DNA of 64,000 nt, from contig URLC01000002.1 in the NCBI GenBank assembly GCA_900548695.1, positions 248,001 to 312,000 on the forward strand. The letters run 5' to 3'. The first letter of the stretch is position 1. The number at the start of each line of letters is the position of its first letter. The stretch comes from an uncultured Mycoplasmatota bacterium. Its GTDB lineage: Bacteria; Bacillota_I; Bacilli_A; RF39; UBA660. The notes under the pieces are model-generated. The model worked only from the letters and a program-made list of their open reading frames with translations. It was not told the origin of the DNA and did not search any database. Positions 8,962-18,275 of this stretch are shown piece by piece. Made by a program: the position numbers and the translations under genes.

Positions 8962-10369
8962 AAAGAAAGAGTTAATGAAAAATACAATTATTATTTTTAT
9001 GGGTAAGGTATGTACACAATTAATTTCATTTTTACTATTACCACTTTATACTAGCTATTTGTTGACAGAAGAGTATGGTTTTGTTGATCTTGTTACTACC
9101 TATGTTACACTTATTGTGCCAATTATTACTATGGAACTTGAAATGAGTGTTTTTAGGTATTTGGTTGACTGTCGAAAAGATGAGAAAGAAAAGAAGAAAA
9201 TATTTAGTAATAATTTTATTATATTGTTAGTATCATTAGCTTTATTTATTGTTTTATATTTAGTGGTAACTTGTTTTTGGAAGTTTGATTATTGTTATCT
9301 TATTTTATTTGATATTATTATTTGTACTTTTTCTGGAAACTTTTTACAAATTACTAGAGGAGTAGGGAGAACACTAGATTATGCAATTAGTTGCATTATT
9401 ACAGGAGTTACTACGATTCTTCTTAATATTTTGTTGATTGTTGTTTTTAAATTAGGTGCTTTTGGTATGATTACTTCTATGGCTTTAGCTAATGGACTTG
9501 GTGCTGTTTATTTATTTATAAGACTTAAAATGTGGCAATATATTGACTTTAAAAAGAAAGATAAAAAACTTATTAAAGAAATGTATAAATATTCTATTCC
9601 ATTAGTACCTAATGGTATTAGTTGGTGGATTGTAAATGTATCTGATAGATCAATTATCACGGCAGTTTTGGGTACAGCAGCTAATGGTATTTATGCAGTT
9701 AGTAATAAATTTCCGACAATCTTATCAAGTTTATTAGGTATTTTTAATTTATCTTGGAGTGAGTCCGCTGCTTTACATGTGAATAGTCCAGATAGAGATC
9801 AGTTTTTTTCAGAAGTATCTAATACAGTTACTAAGTTATTTACCTGTTTAGGAGTTGGAATGATTTCATGTATGCCATTTGTTTTTCCAATTTTAATTAA
9901 TAAAAATTATAATGATGCTTATAATTATATTCCTATATTGGTTTTAGGATCTGTTTTTAATGTTATTATTTGTTTATATAGTGCTTTATATATCGCAAAG
10001 AAAATGACAAAGCAGGTCGCTACTACTTCTATTATTGGTGCTATTATTAATATTATTATTAATGTAGTGCTTATTAAATATTTAGGACTTTATGCAGCAG
10101 CTTTATCTACTGCTATATCTTATTTCATCATGATGGTTTATCGCCATTTTGATTTAAAAAAATATATGAGGATTACTTATGAAAAAGGTCTTTTAATGAA
10201 GACAATTCTTATTTTTACTTTCGCTATGATTCTTTATTATCAACATAATATTTATTTAGATATTTTAAATTTAGTTGTTGTGGTTATCTATTCTATTTTG
10301 ATGAATAAAGACTTTTTAGTGTCTAGTTATAAGACGGTTGTTTCAAAAGTATTTCGTAAGAGTGTCTAA
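8954..10369 (+). CDS. Polysaccharide/lipid-linked oligosaccharide flippase (PST/MurJ-like MOP superfamily)
   Basis: 471 residues with 12-14 predicted membrane helices. The start (LMKNTIIIFMGKVCTQLISFLLLPLYTSYL) and EEYGFVDLVTTYV segment are typical of Wzx-type polysaccharide transporters. It should move undecaprenyl-linked saccharides across the membrane, but substrate is unknown and no glycosyltransferase cluster is adjacent. AAGGAG precedes the ATG by about eight bases, inside the end of the vanZ-like gene. Followed after 21 bases by a coiled-coil membrane protein. Confidence 0.85.
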   Translation: MSKKKELMKNTIIIFMGKVCTQLISFLLLPLYTSYLLTEEYGFVDLVTTYVTLIVPIITMELEMSVFRYLVDCRKDEKEKKKIFSNNFIILLVSLALFIVLYLVVTCFWKFDYCYLILFDIIICTFSGNFLQITRGVGRTLDYAISCIITGVTTILLNILLIVVFKLGAFGMITSMALANGLGAVYLFIRLKMWQYIDFKKKDKKLIKEMYKYSIPLVPNGISWWIVNVSDRSIITAVLGTAANGIYAVSNKFPTILSSLLGIFNLSWSESAALHVNSPDRDQFFSEVSNTVTKLFTCLGVGMISCMPFVFPILINKNYNDAYNYIPILVLGSVFNVIICLYSALYIAKKMTKQVATTSIIGAIINIIINVVLIKYLGLYAAALSTAISYFIMMVYRHFDLKKYMRITYEKGLLMKTILIFTFAMILYYQHNIYLDILNLVVVVIYSILMNKDFLVSSYKTVVSKVFRKSV

Positions 10370-10390
10370 TATTTTGAGAGGAGGTCATTT

Positions 10391-10909
10391 ATGAAGTTAG
10401 AAGATGATATCCGTTTATTAAAACTTAAGAAAGAATGTTTATTAGCTGCTAATTCTTATAATGATAAAGTTTTAAATGATTATAGAAGAAAACATGAGGT
10501 ACTTGAAAATAAAAGGTTAGAGGAAGTTAATCACTTAGGAAAATTAGAAATATTAAGTAAAAGGCAGGATAGCGTTTGTAGGGATACTTGTTCTACCGTT
10601 TTAGTTTTTACATCAGGCTTTACTGTTTCTGATTTGGTTATCAATCACAGTTTGACTTCCAATGTTTTTACAACAGCAATAGGAACTATTACTTGTAGTT
10701 TATTGATTCTTTTTAGGAATAGCTTTTATTTTAAGTTAAAAAAAGAGATGGAATTTGGTGATTTATTGGATTTTGATACAGAATGTTATGATACAAAAGA
10801 ACAGTTAAAGGGAAATAGAAGTGGATACCATTCATTGATGATAAGAGGAAACCATATGAAACAAGCCCTTTTTGATATTAATAATAAAATAGCGGTTAAG
10901 AGGCGTTAA
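10391..10909 (+). CDS. Small coiled-coil membrane protein, unknown function
   Basis: A 172-residue protein I do not recognise. Residues 1-60 are charged and helical, likely coiled coil. Two hydrophobic segments follow at about 66-85 and 92-108, then a second charged helical region. The topology would put both helical ends in the cytoplasm. A strong AGGAGG lies seven bases before the ATG. It sits between the flippase and sigK and could be cotranscribed with the flippase. Confidence 0.6.
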   Translation: MKLEDDIRLLKLKKECLLAANSYNDKVLNDYRRKHEVLENKRLEEVNHLGKLEILSKRQDSVCRDTCSTVLVFTSGFTVSDLVINHSLTSNVFTTAIGTITCSLLILFRNSFYFKLKKEMEFGDLLDFDTECYDTKEQLKGNRSGYHSLMIRGNHMKQALFDINNKIAVKRR

Positions 10910-10959
10910 AAACTTTTATAAAATGACAAAAAGAAACATATAATTACATAGGTGATTAT

Positions 10960-11661
10960 ATGTTTTTTCAACTTTTTTCTATGTTAAAAGATATTTTATG
11001 TTTTACAGGTTCTTATTCCAATGAGGTGTTTCCAGAACCACTTAGTACTAAAGAGGAAGAAGAATATATTTTGTTAAAAGAACAAGGCGACAAAGTAGCA
11101 AGAAATAAACTTATTGAACATAATTTAAGACTTGTTGCACATATTGTAAAGAAGTTTGATAGTCATCCTAATGATACGGATGATTTAATTAGTATTGGAA
11201 CGATAGGACTTATTAAAGGGGTGGATAGTTTTTCTAGTAGTAAAGGAGTTAAAATTACTACTTATTGTGCTAGATGTATTGAAAATGAAATTTTGATGTA
11301 TTTTAGGAGTAATAATAAATATAGTAGGGATGTATCTATTAATGAAGCAGTTGGGTTTGATAAAGATGGTAATGAAATTGCGATACAAGATGTATTAAAG
11401 TCTCCAAAACCGGATTTTGTTGAGGATATCAATATGAAAAACCATATTGTACTTTTAAAAAAGTATATGAATATTTTATTGCCAAGAGAAAAAGAAATTT
11501 TAATAGAACGATATGGTCTTAATAATCAGGAAGAAAAAACACAAAAAGAAATAGCAAAAAAATTACATATTTCTAGGAGTTATGTTTCTAGAATTGAAAA
11601 ACGGGCACTTACTAAAATTTTACGTGAATTTATTAAAGATAAGCAGTATGATAAGGAGTAA
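10960..11661 (+). CDS. sigK: RNA polymerase sporulation sigma factor SigK (pro-form)
   Basis: Late mother-cell sigma factor. The protein (233 residues) matches Bacillus sigma-K along its length: FPEPLSTKEE after the pro-region, RNKLIEHNLRLVAHIVKKF (region 2.1), DLISIGTIGLIKGVDSF (2.2-2.3), TYCARCIENEILM (2.4), and REKEIL...GLNNQEEKTQKEIAKKL with SRSYVSRIEKRAL (region 4). The first 20-25 residues are hydrophobic like the pro-sequence normally removed by SpoIVFB. The gene is one uninterrupted frame, so there is no skin-type insertion. A CATATAAT at 10937-10944 just upstream resembles both a sigma-A extended box and the CATA -10 element used by mother-cell sigma factors; that regulatory reading is inference. 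Confidence 0.9.
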   Translation: MFFQLFSMLKDILCFTGSYSNEVFPEPLSTKEEEEYILLKEQGDKVARNKLIEHNLRLVAHIVKKFDSHPNDTDDLISIGTIGLIKGVDSFSSSKGVKITTYCARCIENEILMYFRSNNKYSRDVSINEAVGFDKDGNEIAIQDVLKSPKPDFVEDINMKNHIVLLKKYMNILLPREKEILIERYGLNNQEEKTQKEIAKKLHISRSYVSRIEKRALTKILREFIKDKQYDKE

Positions 11662-11728
11662 TTGTGGTAAAATATAAATAGACAGGTATAATCAAGTGAG
11701 ATATAATTATATTAATGGGAGTGGTATT

Positions 11729-13213
11729 ATGAATAAAAATAAACATAGGAAAATACGATATGTCGGACGTCATAGCTCTTACAAAGATATGAATCTGTTA
11801 GCTAAGAGGAACTTGATTGAAAAAAGGCTAAGAAGAATTACTATTTTTACCCTTTTCTTAGTTGTTTTCTCGTGCCTTTTTATTGGTTATCAGAAGCTTT
11901 TCTTACCGGGAATTGAGTTGAAAGGTTCTAGTGTAGTAGAAGTTTCTTATTTAGGTAAGTATAAGGAGGCTGGTTTTTTATCTAACTATAGAAACAAAGA
12001 TATTAGCTCCTTAGTAAAAGTTAAGGGACATGTGAATTCGGCTAAGCTTGGAGAATATATTATTGAGTATAGTGTTAAATATAAGGGACATACTGTTCAT
12101 AAAACTAGAACTGTTAGGGTGGTTGATGATGAAAAACCAGAGATTACTTTTTTAAATAATGAAAAGGATACATTGTATATTTGTCCTAATGGTAAATATT
12201 TATTTGATGATTATAAGGCAATAGATAATTATGATGGTGATATTACTGATAAAGTTCAAGTCAAACGTATTGGTAACAAATATCGTTATTTTGTTACTGA
12301 TTCTTTTGGTAATACCAATGTAGTTGAGAGAGTTTCTTTTTATCAGGATATTTCTAAACCAACAGTAACCTTAGATTCTTCTCTTAATATAACACTTACT
12401 GTAGGTGAGAAGTTTAATGATTCTAATTATTCTGTTTCAGATAATTGTGATCATAATGTTTCAGTTAAAGTTGATGGTAATGTCGATACTAATATACCTG
12501 GTACTTATTACCGAAATTATGTTGCGACTGATAAGGCGGGGAATACCACAAAAGTAACGCAACGAATTGATGTTTTGGAACCTCGAAAGAATGGAGTTAT
12601 TTATTTAACTTTTGATGATGGTCCAAGAAGTGGAACTACTGATATTATTTTAAATATTTTAAAAGAGGAAGGAGTAAAGGCAACTTTTTTTGTAACGAAT
12701 AGTGGACCTGATGATTTGATTAAAAGAGCTTATAACGAGGGACATACTATTGGTCTTCATACAGCAAGCCATGATTATTCGGTAGTTTATGCATCCGTTG
12801 ATTCTTATTTTTCTGATTTGGAAATGGTCTCTTCTAGAGTTGAGAGAATTACGGGAGAAAAATCTAAAATAATTCGCTTTCCAGGAGGTTCTAGTAATAC
12901 AATTAGTAGACGATATTCTCCAGGTATTATGTCAACACTTACTACTGAAGTTTTGAATCGAGGATATCGATATTATGATTGGAATATTGATTCGAGAGAT
13001 GCGGAAGGTGGTAGATATAATGCAGATGATATTTATCAATTTGTTACTTCTAGTTTATCTCACGATAAAGTAAATATGGTGTTAATGCATGATATTAAAG
13101 TGACAACTAAGGATTGTTTACGTAAAATTATTCAATATGGAAAAGCTAATGGATATACGTTTGAAGCAATAAGCCCATATACTGATATGGTAACGCAACG
13201 TGTAAATAATTAG
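11729..13213 (+). CDS. Membrane-anchored polysaccharide deacetylase with Ig-like repeats
   Basis: A 494-residue protein. An N-terminal membrane anchor (about residues 38-58) is followed by two or three beta-rich extracellular DUF5011/HYR-type Ig-like modules (about 65-285), with the phrases GEYIIEYSVKY and DKAGNTT. The C-terminal NodB domain carries TFDDGP (about 293-298), the HTASH metal-binding motif and RFPGG. The reaction would be removal of acetyl groups from peptidoglycan or another surface glycan. The ATG at 11729 is preferred over one at 11696 because GGGAGTGG precedes it directly. It follows sigK by 67 bases; a PdaA-like cortex role is possible but not shown. Confidence 0.85.
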   Translation: MNKNKHRKIRYVGRHSSYKDMNLLAKRNLIEKRLRRITIFTLFLVVFSCLFIGYQKLFLPGIELKGSSVVEVSYLGKYKEAGFLSNYRNKDISSLVKVKGHVNSAKLGEYIIEYSVKYKGHTVHKTRTVRVVDDEKPEITFLNNEKDTLYICPNGKYLFDDYKAIDNYDGDITDKVQVKRIGNKYRYFVTDSFGNTNVVERVSFYQDISKPTVTLDSSLNITLTVGEKFNDSNYSVSDNCDHNVSVKVDGNVDTNIPGTYYRNYVATDKAGNTTKVTQRIDVLEPRKNGVIYLTFDDGPRSGTTDIILNILKEEGVKATFFVTNSGPDDLIKRAYNEGHTIGLHTASHDYSVVYASVDSYFSDLEMVSSRVERITGEKSKIIRFPGGSSNTISRRYSPGIMSTLTTEVLNRGYRYYDWNIDSRDAEGGRYNADDIYQFVTSSLSHDKVNMVLMHDIKVTTKDCLRKIIQYGKANGYTFEAISPYTDMVTQRVNN

Positions 13214-13256
13214 ACTATTTTCAATAATTAGTGTATAATGAATTGTAGGTGGTGTT

Positions 13257-13775
13257 ATGGGTATATTTAAACCAACAATGTATCGGAAAGATATTTTCGA
13301 TATTGATTATCAAAAATTAAAAGATCAGGGCATTCGTTGCCTTGTTTTCGACTTAGATAATACTTTGGGATTATTGGAACATGAGCGTTGTCCTTTAAAA
13401 ACCAAGAAATTGATTAAAAGTTTACAAAATGATTTTTTGATTTTTATTGCATCTAATAATTATATGGGAAGAATCAAGCCTTATATGGAAGATTTAGGTG
13501 TAGGAGGAGTAGCATTTTGTATGAAACCTTCTACACGTGGTCTTCGTAAAATAGCCAAGAACTATCATATTAAGAAAAAAGAAATGGTTATGATAGGAGA
13601 TCAAATTGTTACTGATGTTTTGGCTGGAAAAAGATTTCATATTAAGACTATTTTAGTTGATCCGTTAGGAGAGAAAGATTTAAAGATTACAGGACTTAAT
13701 CGTTATTTTGAAGATAAAATTATTCGTAAGTATGAAAAACGAGGCGAATTTAGGAGAGGTAATTATTATGACTAG
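13257..13775 (+). CDS. yqeG: YqeG family HAD IIIA-type phosphatase
   Basis: 172 residues with the HAD motifs FDLDNTL (about 32-38), IASNN and a C-terminal GDQIVTDVLAG. These are the YqeG/phosphatidylglycerophosphatase GEP4-like signatures; the substrate in bacteria is uncertain. It overlaps yqeH by 8 bases, the conserved Bacillota order yqeG-yqeH. A TATAAT at 13234-13239 and AGGTGG precede the ATG. The usual downstream aroE, yhbY, nadD and yqeK genes are absent here. Confidence 0.9.
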   Translation: MGIFKPTMYRKDIFDIDYQKLKDQGIRCLVFDLDNTLGLLEHERCPLKTKKLIKSLQNDFLIFIASNNYMGRIKPYMEDLGVGGVAFCMKPSTRGLRKIAKNYHIKKKEMVMIGDQIVTDVLAGKRFHIKTILVDPLGEKDLKITGLNRYFEDKIIRKYEKRGEFRRGNYYD

Positions 13776-14778
13776 TGAGAAAAAATGTTTGGGGTGTGGT
13801 GTTTTATTACAGGATGAAAACGTTTTACAAGAGGGTTATACTACTAGTTTGGAAAATGATATTTGTCAAAGATGTTTTAGGATGAAAAATTATGGTGAAT
13901 ATCAGATGATTGCAAAGTCTAATGAAGAATATCTATCTATTTTAAAGAGTGTGGGTGAAACAAAAGATTTAGTTTTATATATTACAGACTTATTAAATGT
14001 TGATAAAGATATTGAAGAGATAAGAAAAGCAATTCCTAATAAAATGATTTTGGTTTTGAATAAAAAAGATGCTTTACCTAAATCAGTGAAAGAAGAAAAG
14101 TTAATTCAGTATTTTAAGGATATGAATTTAAATTTTGAAGAGATTATTGTAGTTAGTGTTAGTAAAAATTATAATATAGATTATTTATTAAAAAGAATTA
14201 AGTATTATCAAACCAGTAAAACTGTTTATGCCGTTGGACATACTAATGCAGGAAAGAGTAGTTTAATTAATAAGTTAATCAAAAATTATTCTGATAAGAC
14301 ACAAGAAATTACAATGTCCCCACTTCCTTCGACTACTTTAAATACCATTACGATTGAAATTAATGATTATTTAACATTGATTGATACTCCAGGGCTTGTA
14401 GATACTGGTTCTATTTTAAATATTGTTTCTCCTAAATTGGTAAAAAAGATTTCACCAGAAAAAGAGATTAAACCTAGAACTTATCAAATTAGAAAAAATC
14501 AATCTATTATTATTGAAGATTTTATAAGAATTGATTATGTTGAAGGGGAAAGAAATAGCTTTACTTTATATGTTGCGAATGGATTAAAAGTAAAAAGATT
14601 ATTAAATTCTAGTAATAAAGAGGATTTGAAAGATTTGAATAAAGTACATTATACAGTTAAATATGGCGAAGATTTAGTTGTCAGTGGGCTGGGTTTTGTT
14701 AAAATGGTTAATAAGTGTGAAATTGATGTTTATGTGGATAAAAATGTGGATACATTCATAAGAAAGAATTTGATTTAA
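13768..14778 (+). CDS. yqeH: Ribosome biogenesis GTPase YqeH
   Basis: Circularly permuted GTPase needed for 30S subunit assembly. An N-terminal zinc finger (CLGC and CQRC) is followed by G4 (LNKKD) and then G1 (GHTNAGKSS), G3 (DTPG) and the C-terminal RNA-binding domain, in the permuted order typical of the family. Length 336 residues, a little shorter than in Bacillus. The ATG at 13768 is chosen over 13708 because AGGAGAGG sits just before it. The gene ends in a strong terminator that includes its stop codon. Confidence 0.93.
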   Translation: MTSEKKCLGCGVLLQDENVLQEGYTTSLENDICQRCFRMKNYGEYQMIAKSNEEYLSILKSVGETKDLVLYITDLLNVDKDIEEIRKAIPNKMILVLNKKDALPKSVKEEKLIQYFKDMNLNFEEIIVVSVSKNYNIDYLLKRIKYYQTSKTVYAVGHTNAGKSSLINKLIKNYSDKTQEITMSPLPSTTLNTITIEINDYLTLIDTPGLVDTGSILNIVSPKLVKKISPEKEIKPRTYQIRKNQSIIIEDFIRIDYVEGERNSFTLYVANGLKVKRLLNSSNKEDLKDLNKVHYTVKYGEDLVVSGLGFVKMVNKCEIDVYVDKNVDTFIRKNLI

Positions 14779-14804
14779 AACTGTTAGGTGATAACAGTTT
14801 TTTT
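14778..14804 (+). terminator. Intrinsic terminator of yqeGH
   Basis: Nine-base perfect arms (14778-14786 and 14792-14800) around GGTGA, then seven T. It starts on the last base of the yqeH stop codon. Confidence 0.9.
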
Positions 14805-14805
14805 G

Positions 14806-14833
14806 TTGACAAAATATTTATCTTTACTAAAAT
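14806..14833 (+). promoter_or_regulatory. Promoter of the dnaG-region operon
   Basis: A perfect TTGACA at 14806-14811, a 16-base spacer and TAAAAT at 14828-14833. It overlaps the end of the yqeH terminator T-tract. The transcript would start near 14840, so the 5' leader is barely longer than the ribosome-binding site. Confidence 0.75.
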
Positions 14834-14852
14834 ATATTTTAGGTGGTTGTTT

Positions 14853-15416
14853 ATGTGGAGTAATGTTTCTGATTTAAAAGATGAATACCAAAAATACAAT
14901 TGTCCCTTAGTAGTTAGTAATTTAGAAAATGCAAAGGGATTATTAATTTGTAATAAAGATGAATTTGAAGACTTTACTAATGAATGTTTTAAAGAAGTAG
15001 TAGTTAGTAATTTAGAATATTTAAAAGCGAGGGTTTTAGCTTTTTTTATGGCTTCTGATATTCATCCTTTAGCATTTAAAGCAGATAAAGAAATTTTGGA
15101 GGAAGAAGTTAATTATGGTGTGTTATTTCAAAGCTGTCAGGAGAGATTAATTGATATACTTGATTTAAAAAACTATGAAGAGGTTAGCAGATTAAGTGAA
15201 TTTTGTCGAAGTCAATTTTTTGTTTTAGATAAGATGATGGAAACTAGAAGAGATGCTATTTTTTATAATATTGATTCGGGATTTTATGATCAATATAGTC
15301 CAACTATGATTTCTGATATTACTAGTTCTCTTGCCGTTTTTCAAGATTTTTTTGATGAAGAAGTTCATTCTTTGAAAAAGCCTTTCAAAGTCAATGTAAA
15401 AAGTAGTAAAAGATAA
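14853..15416 (+). CDS. Unknown protein upstream of dnaG
   Basis: A 187-residue acidic, helical, soluble protein I do not recognise. No membrane segment, Cys cluster or nucleotide motif is visible. The phrase VVSNLE occurs twice, 30 residues apart, and is encoded by an exact 20-base direct repeat. ATG at 14853 is used because AGGTGG ends six bases before it. It sits directly before dnaG-rpoD-trmK, probably in the same operon because no terminator is seen between them, although an extended -10 box (TATAAT at 15427-15432) lies just before dnaG. Confidence 0.65.
   Translation: MWSNVSDLKDEYQKYNCPLVVSNLENAKGLLICNKDEFEDFTNECFKEVVVSNLEYLKARVLAFFMASDIHPLAFKADKEILEEEVNYGVLFQSCQERLIDILDLKNYEEVSRLSEFCRSQFFVLDKMMETRRDAIFYNIDSGFYDQYSPTMISDITSSLAVFQDFFDEEVHSLKKPFKVNVKSSKR
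14908..14927 (+). repeat. 20-base direct repeat, copy 1
   Basis: Identical to 14998-15017, in the same reading frame, 90 bases apart. Both copies encode VVSNLE within the pre-dnaG unknown gene. Confidence 0.85.
14998..15017 (+). repeat. 20-base direct repeat, copy 2
   Basis: Second copy of the 14908-14927 repeat. The spacing is exactly 30 codons, so it may reflect an ancient internal duplication. Confidence 0.85.
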
Positions 15417-15459
15417 AATAATGTGATATAATTAGTAATGTTTTATGGGAGTGGTGACA

Positions 15460-17181
15460 ATGAATAATGAACTTGCGAATGAAATACGTAGTAAGTGTGA
15501 TATTGTTGATGTCATCGGCGAGAGAATACCTTTAGTAGCCAGGGGAAAAAATTTTTTTGGAGTTTGTCCTTTTCATGATGATTCTAATCCATCTATGTGT
15601 GTGTCACGGGAAAAGCAAATTTATACTTGCTTTTCGTGTCATGCTACTGGAAATGTGTTTACTTTTTTAATGAATTATGAACATATGGATTTTAGAGAAA
15701 CATTACGTTATTTGGGAGAAAAAGTTGGGGTAAATGTTTCTAGTATTCATGTTCCGAGAAAAAATACTAAATATGATTCTTTATATGATGCTTATCAATT
15801 TTCTTTAAAATATTTTCAAAATAATTTATTATCAAAATTGGGAAAAGATGCTAGGAGTTATTTATTATCAAGAAAGCTAGATGATATAGTAATTAAGGAA
15901 TTTGAGATAGGACTATCTTTAGATAGTAATGATGATTTAACTAAGTTATTAATTTCTAAAAAGTATGATTTGGCTAGTTTAAATACGATGGGGCTTGCTA
16001 GTGATGCAAGGGATGTTTATATTGATAGAATTATGTTTCCTCTTTATGATTTAACTGGAAAAGTAGTTGGTTTTAGTGGAAGAATTTATCGAGATAATGG
16101 ACTTAATAAATATTTAAACACTAAGGAAACACCAATTTTTAAAAAGGGACAATTATTATATCATTATCATGTGGCACGGGAAGAGTGTCGAATAGAAAAA
16201 AGCGTTATTGTAATGGAAGGTTTTATGGATGTTATTAGAGCTAGTACGATTGGGATTCGTAATACAGTTGCTTTAATGGGAACAGCGCTTACACATGAAC
16301 AGTTACAATTGTTAAAAAGACTTTCATCCAATATTGTTTTATGTTTGGATGGAGATGATCCTGGAGTACATGCAACTATAGGTATCGGAGATATGTTACT
16401 TTCAGAAGGGATTGAGGCTAAAGTAGTAGTTTTGCCTAATCCAGATGATCCAGATAGTTTTATTTTAAAAAATGGTAAAGAACGATTTGTTAGTTTAATA
16501 GAAAGTGCAGTTACTTTTAATGATTTTAAACTTCGTAAATTAAAAGAGAAAGTGGATTTTAGAAGTGATGAAGAAACCGCGCTTTATATTAATCAAGTCT
16601 TAAAAGAGACTACTAAAGTACAAGATCCAATCAGGGTAGAAATAATCTTAAAAAAACTTGCAAAAGAGTTTGATTTGAGTTATAATACACTGGAAATGCG
16701 GTTTCATGAATTAGAAATACCAAAACAAGAAAAAAAACAAGTAGTAGTTACATATAAAAAGATAAAAAAAACAAAGTATGAAAAGGCAATGGAACAAATA
16801 CTTTACTTTATGTTAAATAATGATTGGGTAATTAGTCAGTTTGAGAAAGAACGGTTTATCTTTCCTAATGAAGCAAGTAGATTATTAGCTAGTGAAGTTG
16901 TTTATTTCTATACTAAGTATGGTTATATTAATATTCCGGATTTTTATACTTATGTTCAAGATAAAGACGAAGTTGTAAATTTTCTTAATGATATTTTGGC
17001 AGCAGATTATTTGGAGTCTACTTCTAAGGATGAGTTGTTTGAATATTTTAGAGTTATTCGAGAGTATAGTCGAACTCAGGAGATTAAAAGACTTACAAAC
17101 TCATTAAAAAATGAAGTTGATCCTATTGCACAGGCTAATATCGCTGAGAAAATTCGGAAGTTACGGATAGGAGATAAATAA
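15460..17181 (+). CDS. dnaG: DNA primase DnaG
   Basis: Synthesises RNA primers at the replication fork. The CHC2 zinc motif (CPFHDD...CFSCHATG) is at about residues 34-60, the TOPRIM domain has VMEGFMDV (about 252) and the acidic LCLDGDDPG, and a C-terminal helicase-binding region follows. Length 573 residues, normal for the family. Start at 15460 is preferred over an in-frame ATG at 15445 because GGGAGTGG lies between them. rpoD starts 2 bases after the stop, forming the classical macromolecular synthesis operon without rpsU. Confidence 0.96.
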   Translation: MNNELANEIRSKCDIVDVIGERIPLVARGKNFFGVCPFHDDSNPSMCVSREKQIYTCFSCHATGNVFTFLMNYEHMDFRETLRYLGEKVGVNVSSIHVPRKNTKYDSLYDAYQFSLKYFQNNLLSKLGKDARSYLLSRKLDDIVIKEFEIGLSLDSNDDLTKLLISKKYDLASLNTMGLASDARDVYIDRIMFPLYDLTGKVVGFSGRIYRDNGLNKYLNTKETPIFKKGQLLYHYHVAREECRIEKSVIVMEGFMDVIRASTIGIRNTVALMGTALTHEQLQLLKRLSSNIVLCLDGDDPGVHATIGIGDMLLSEGIEAKVVVLPNPDDPDSFILKNGKERFVSLIESAVTFNDFKLRKLKEKVDFRSDEETALYINQVLKETTKVQDPIRVEIILKKLAKEFDLSYNTLEMRFHELEIPKQEKKQVVVTYKKIKKTKYEKAMEQILYFMLNNDWVISQFEKERFIFPNEASRLLASEVVYFYTKYGYINIPDFYTYVQDKDEVVNFLNDILAADYLESTSKDELFEYFRVIREYSRTQEIKRLTNSLKNEVDPIAQANIAEKIRKLRIGDK

Positions 17182-17183
17182 GA

Positions 17184-18275
17184 ATGGTTGGAGAAATTAA
17201 AACAATTGAAGAAAGAAAAGAGAAGTTACTAGCGTTAGGTAAAAAACAAGGGTATATCACTTATGAACAATTAGCTGATGAGTTAAAAGGATTAGATATT
17301 GATAGTGATACTTTAGATGAACTTTATAATGCTTTAATGGAAGAAGAAATTGATATTGTTTCTGAAGATGGAGCAGATGATGCGACTGGTGAAGAGATTA
17401 CAGAAGAAGTTCAAGTTGAGGAGTTAACGTTATCAAAGGATGTTAAAATTAATGACCCTGTACGTATGTATTTGAAAGAAATTGGACGTATCAACTTACT
17501 TACTTCTGATGAGGAATTTGAATATGCTAAGCGTGCTGAAGAGGGGGACGAAGAGGCTAAAAGAATGCTTGCAGAATCTAATTTACGTTTGGTTGTTAGT
17601 ATTGCAAAACGTTATGTAGGACGTGGAATGTTATTTTTAGATTTAATTCAAGAAGGAAATATTGGGTTAATGAAAGCTGTTGATAAGTTTGATCCTACAA
17701 AGGGATATAAGTTTTCTACCTATGCAACTTGGTGGATCCGTCAAGCAATTACTAGAGCTATCGCTGATCAAGCTAGAACTATTCGTGTTCCTGTACATAT
17801 GGTAGAAACTATTAATAAGTTGGCTCGTGTACAACGTCAACTAACACAAGATTTGAATCGTGAACCAACAGATGAAGAAATCGCTAAAAAGTTAGGTATT
17901 TCTATTGATAAAGTTCGTGAAGTTTATAAGATTTCACAAGATCCTGTTTCTTTAGAGACTCCAATTGGTGAAGAGGATGACTCACATTTAGGAGATTTTA
18001 TTAAAGATGAAAGAACTATGGGTCCTGAAGAATATGCAACTATCGAAATGCTAAAAGAAGAGCTTCAAGGAGTTTTAGGGACTTTAACTGATCGTGAAGA
18101 GAAAGTGTTACGTCTTCGTTTTGGTCTTGATGATGGGCAATGTAGAACCCTTGAAGAAGTTGGACAAATTTTTGGGGTTACTCGTGAAAGAATTCGTCAG
18201 ATTGAAGCTAAAGCACTTCGTAAGTTAAGACATCCATCACGTTCTAGAAAATTAAAGGATTTTTTAACTGATTAA
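17184..18275 (+). CDS. rpoD: Housekeeping sigma factor RpoD (SigA)
   Basis: Primary sigma-70 factor, 363 residues. Region 1.1 is short, region 1.2 reads DPVRMYLKEIGRI (about 92-104), region 2 contains NLRLVVSIAKRYVGRGMLFLDLIQEGNIGLMKAVDKFD and the -10 recognition TYATWWIRQAITRAI, and region 4 ends in VTRERIRQIEAKALRKLRHPSR. All are near-identical to Bacillus SigA, consistent with the TATAAT boxes seen throughout the window. The next gene, trmK, starts on the last base of its stop codon. Confidence 0.98.
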   Translation: MVGEIKTIEERKEKLLALGKKQGYITYEQLADELKGLDIDSDTLDELYNALMEEEIDIVSEDGADDATGEEITEEVQVEELTLSKDVKINDPVRMYLKEIGRINLLTSDEEFEYAKRAEEGDEEAKRMLAESNLRLVVSIAKRYVGRGMLFLDLIQEGNIGLMKAVDKFDPTKGYKFSTYATWWIRQAITRAIADQARTIRVPVHMVETINKLARVQRQLTQDLNREPTDEEIAKKLGISIDKVREVYKISQDPVSLETPIGEEDDSHLGDFIKDERTMGPEEYATIEMLKEELQGVLGTLTDREEKVLRLRFGLDDGQCRTLEEVGQIFGVTRERIRQIEAKALRKLRHPSRSRKLKDFLTD

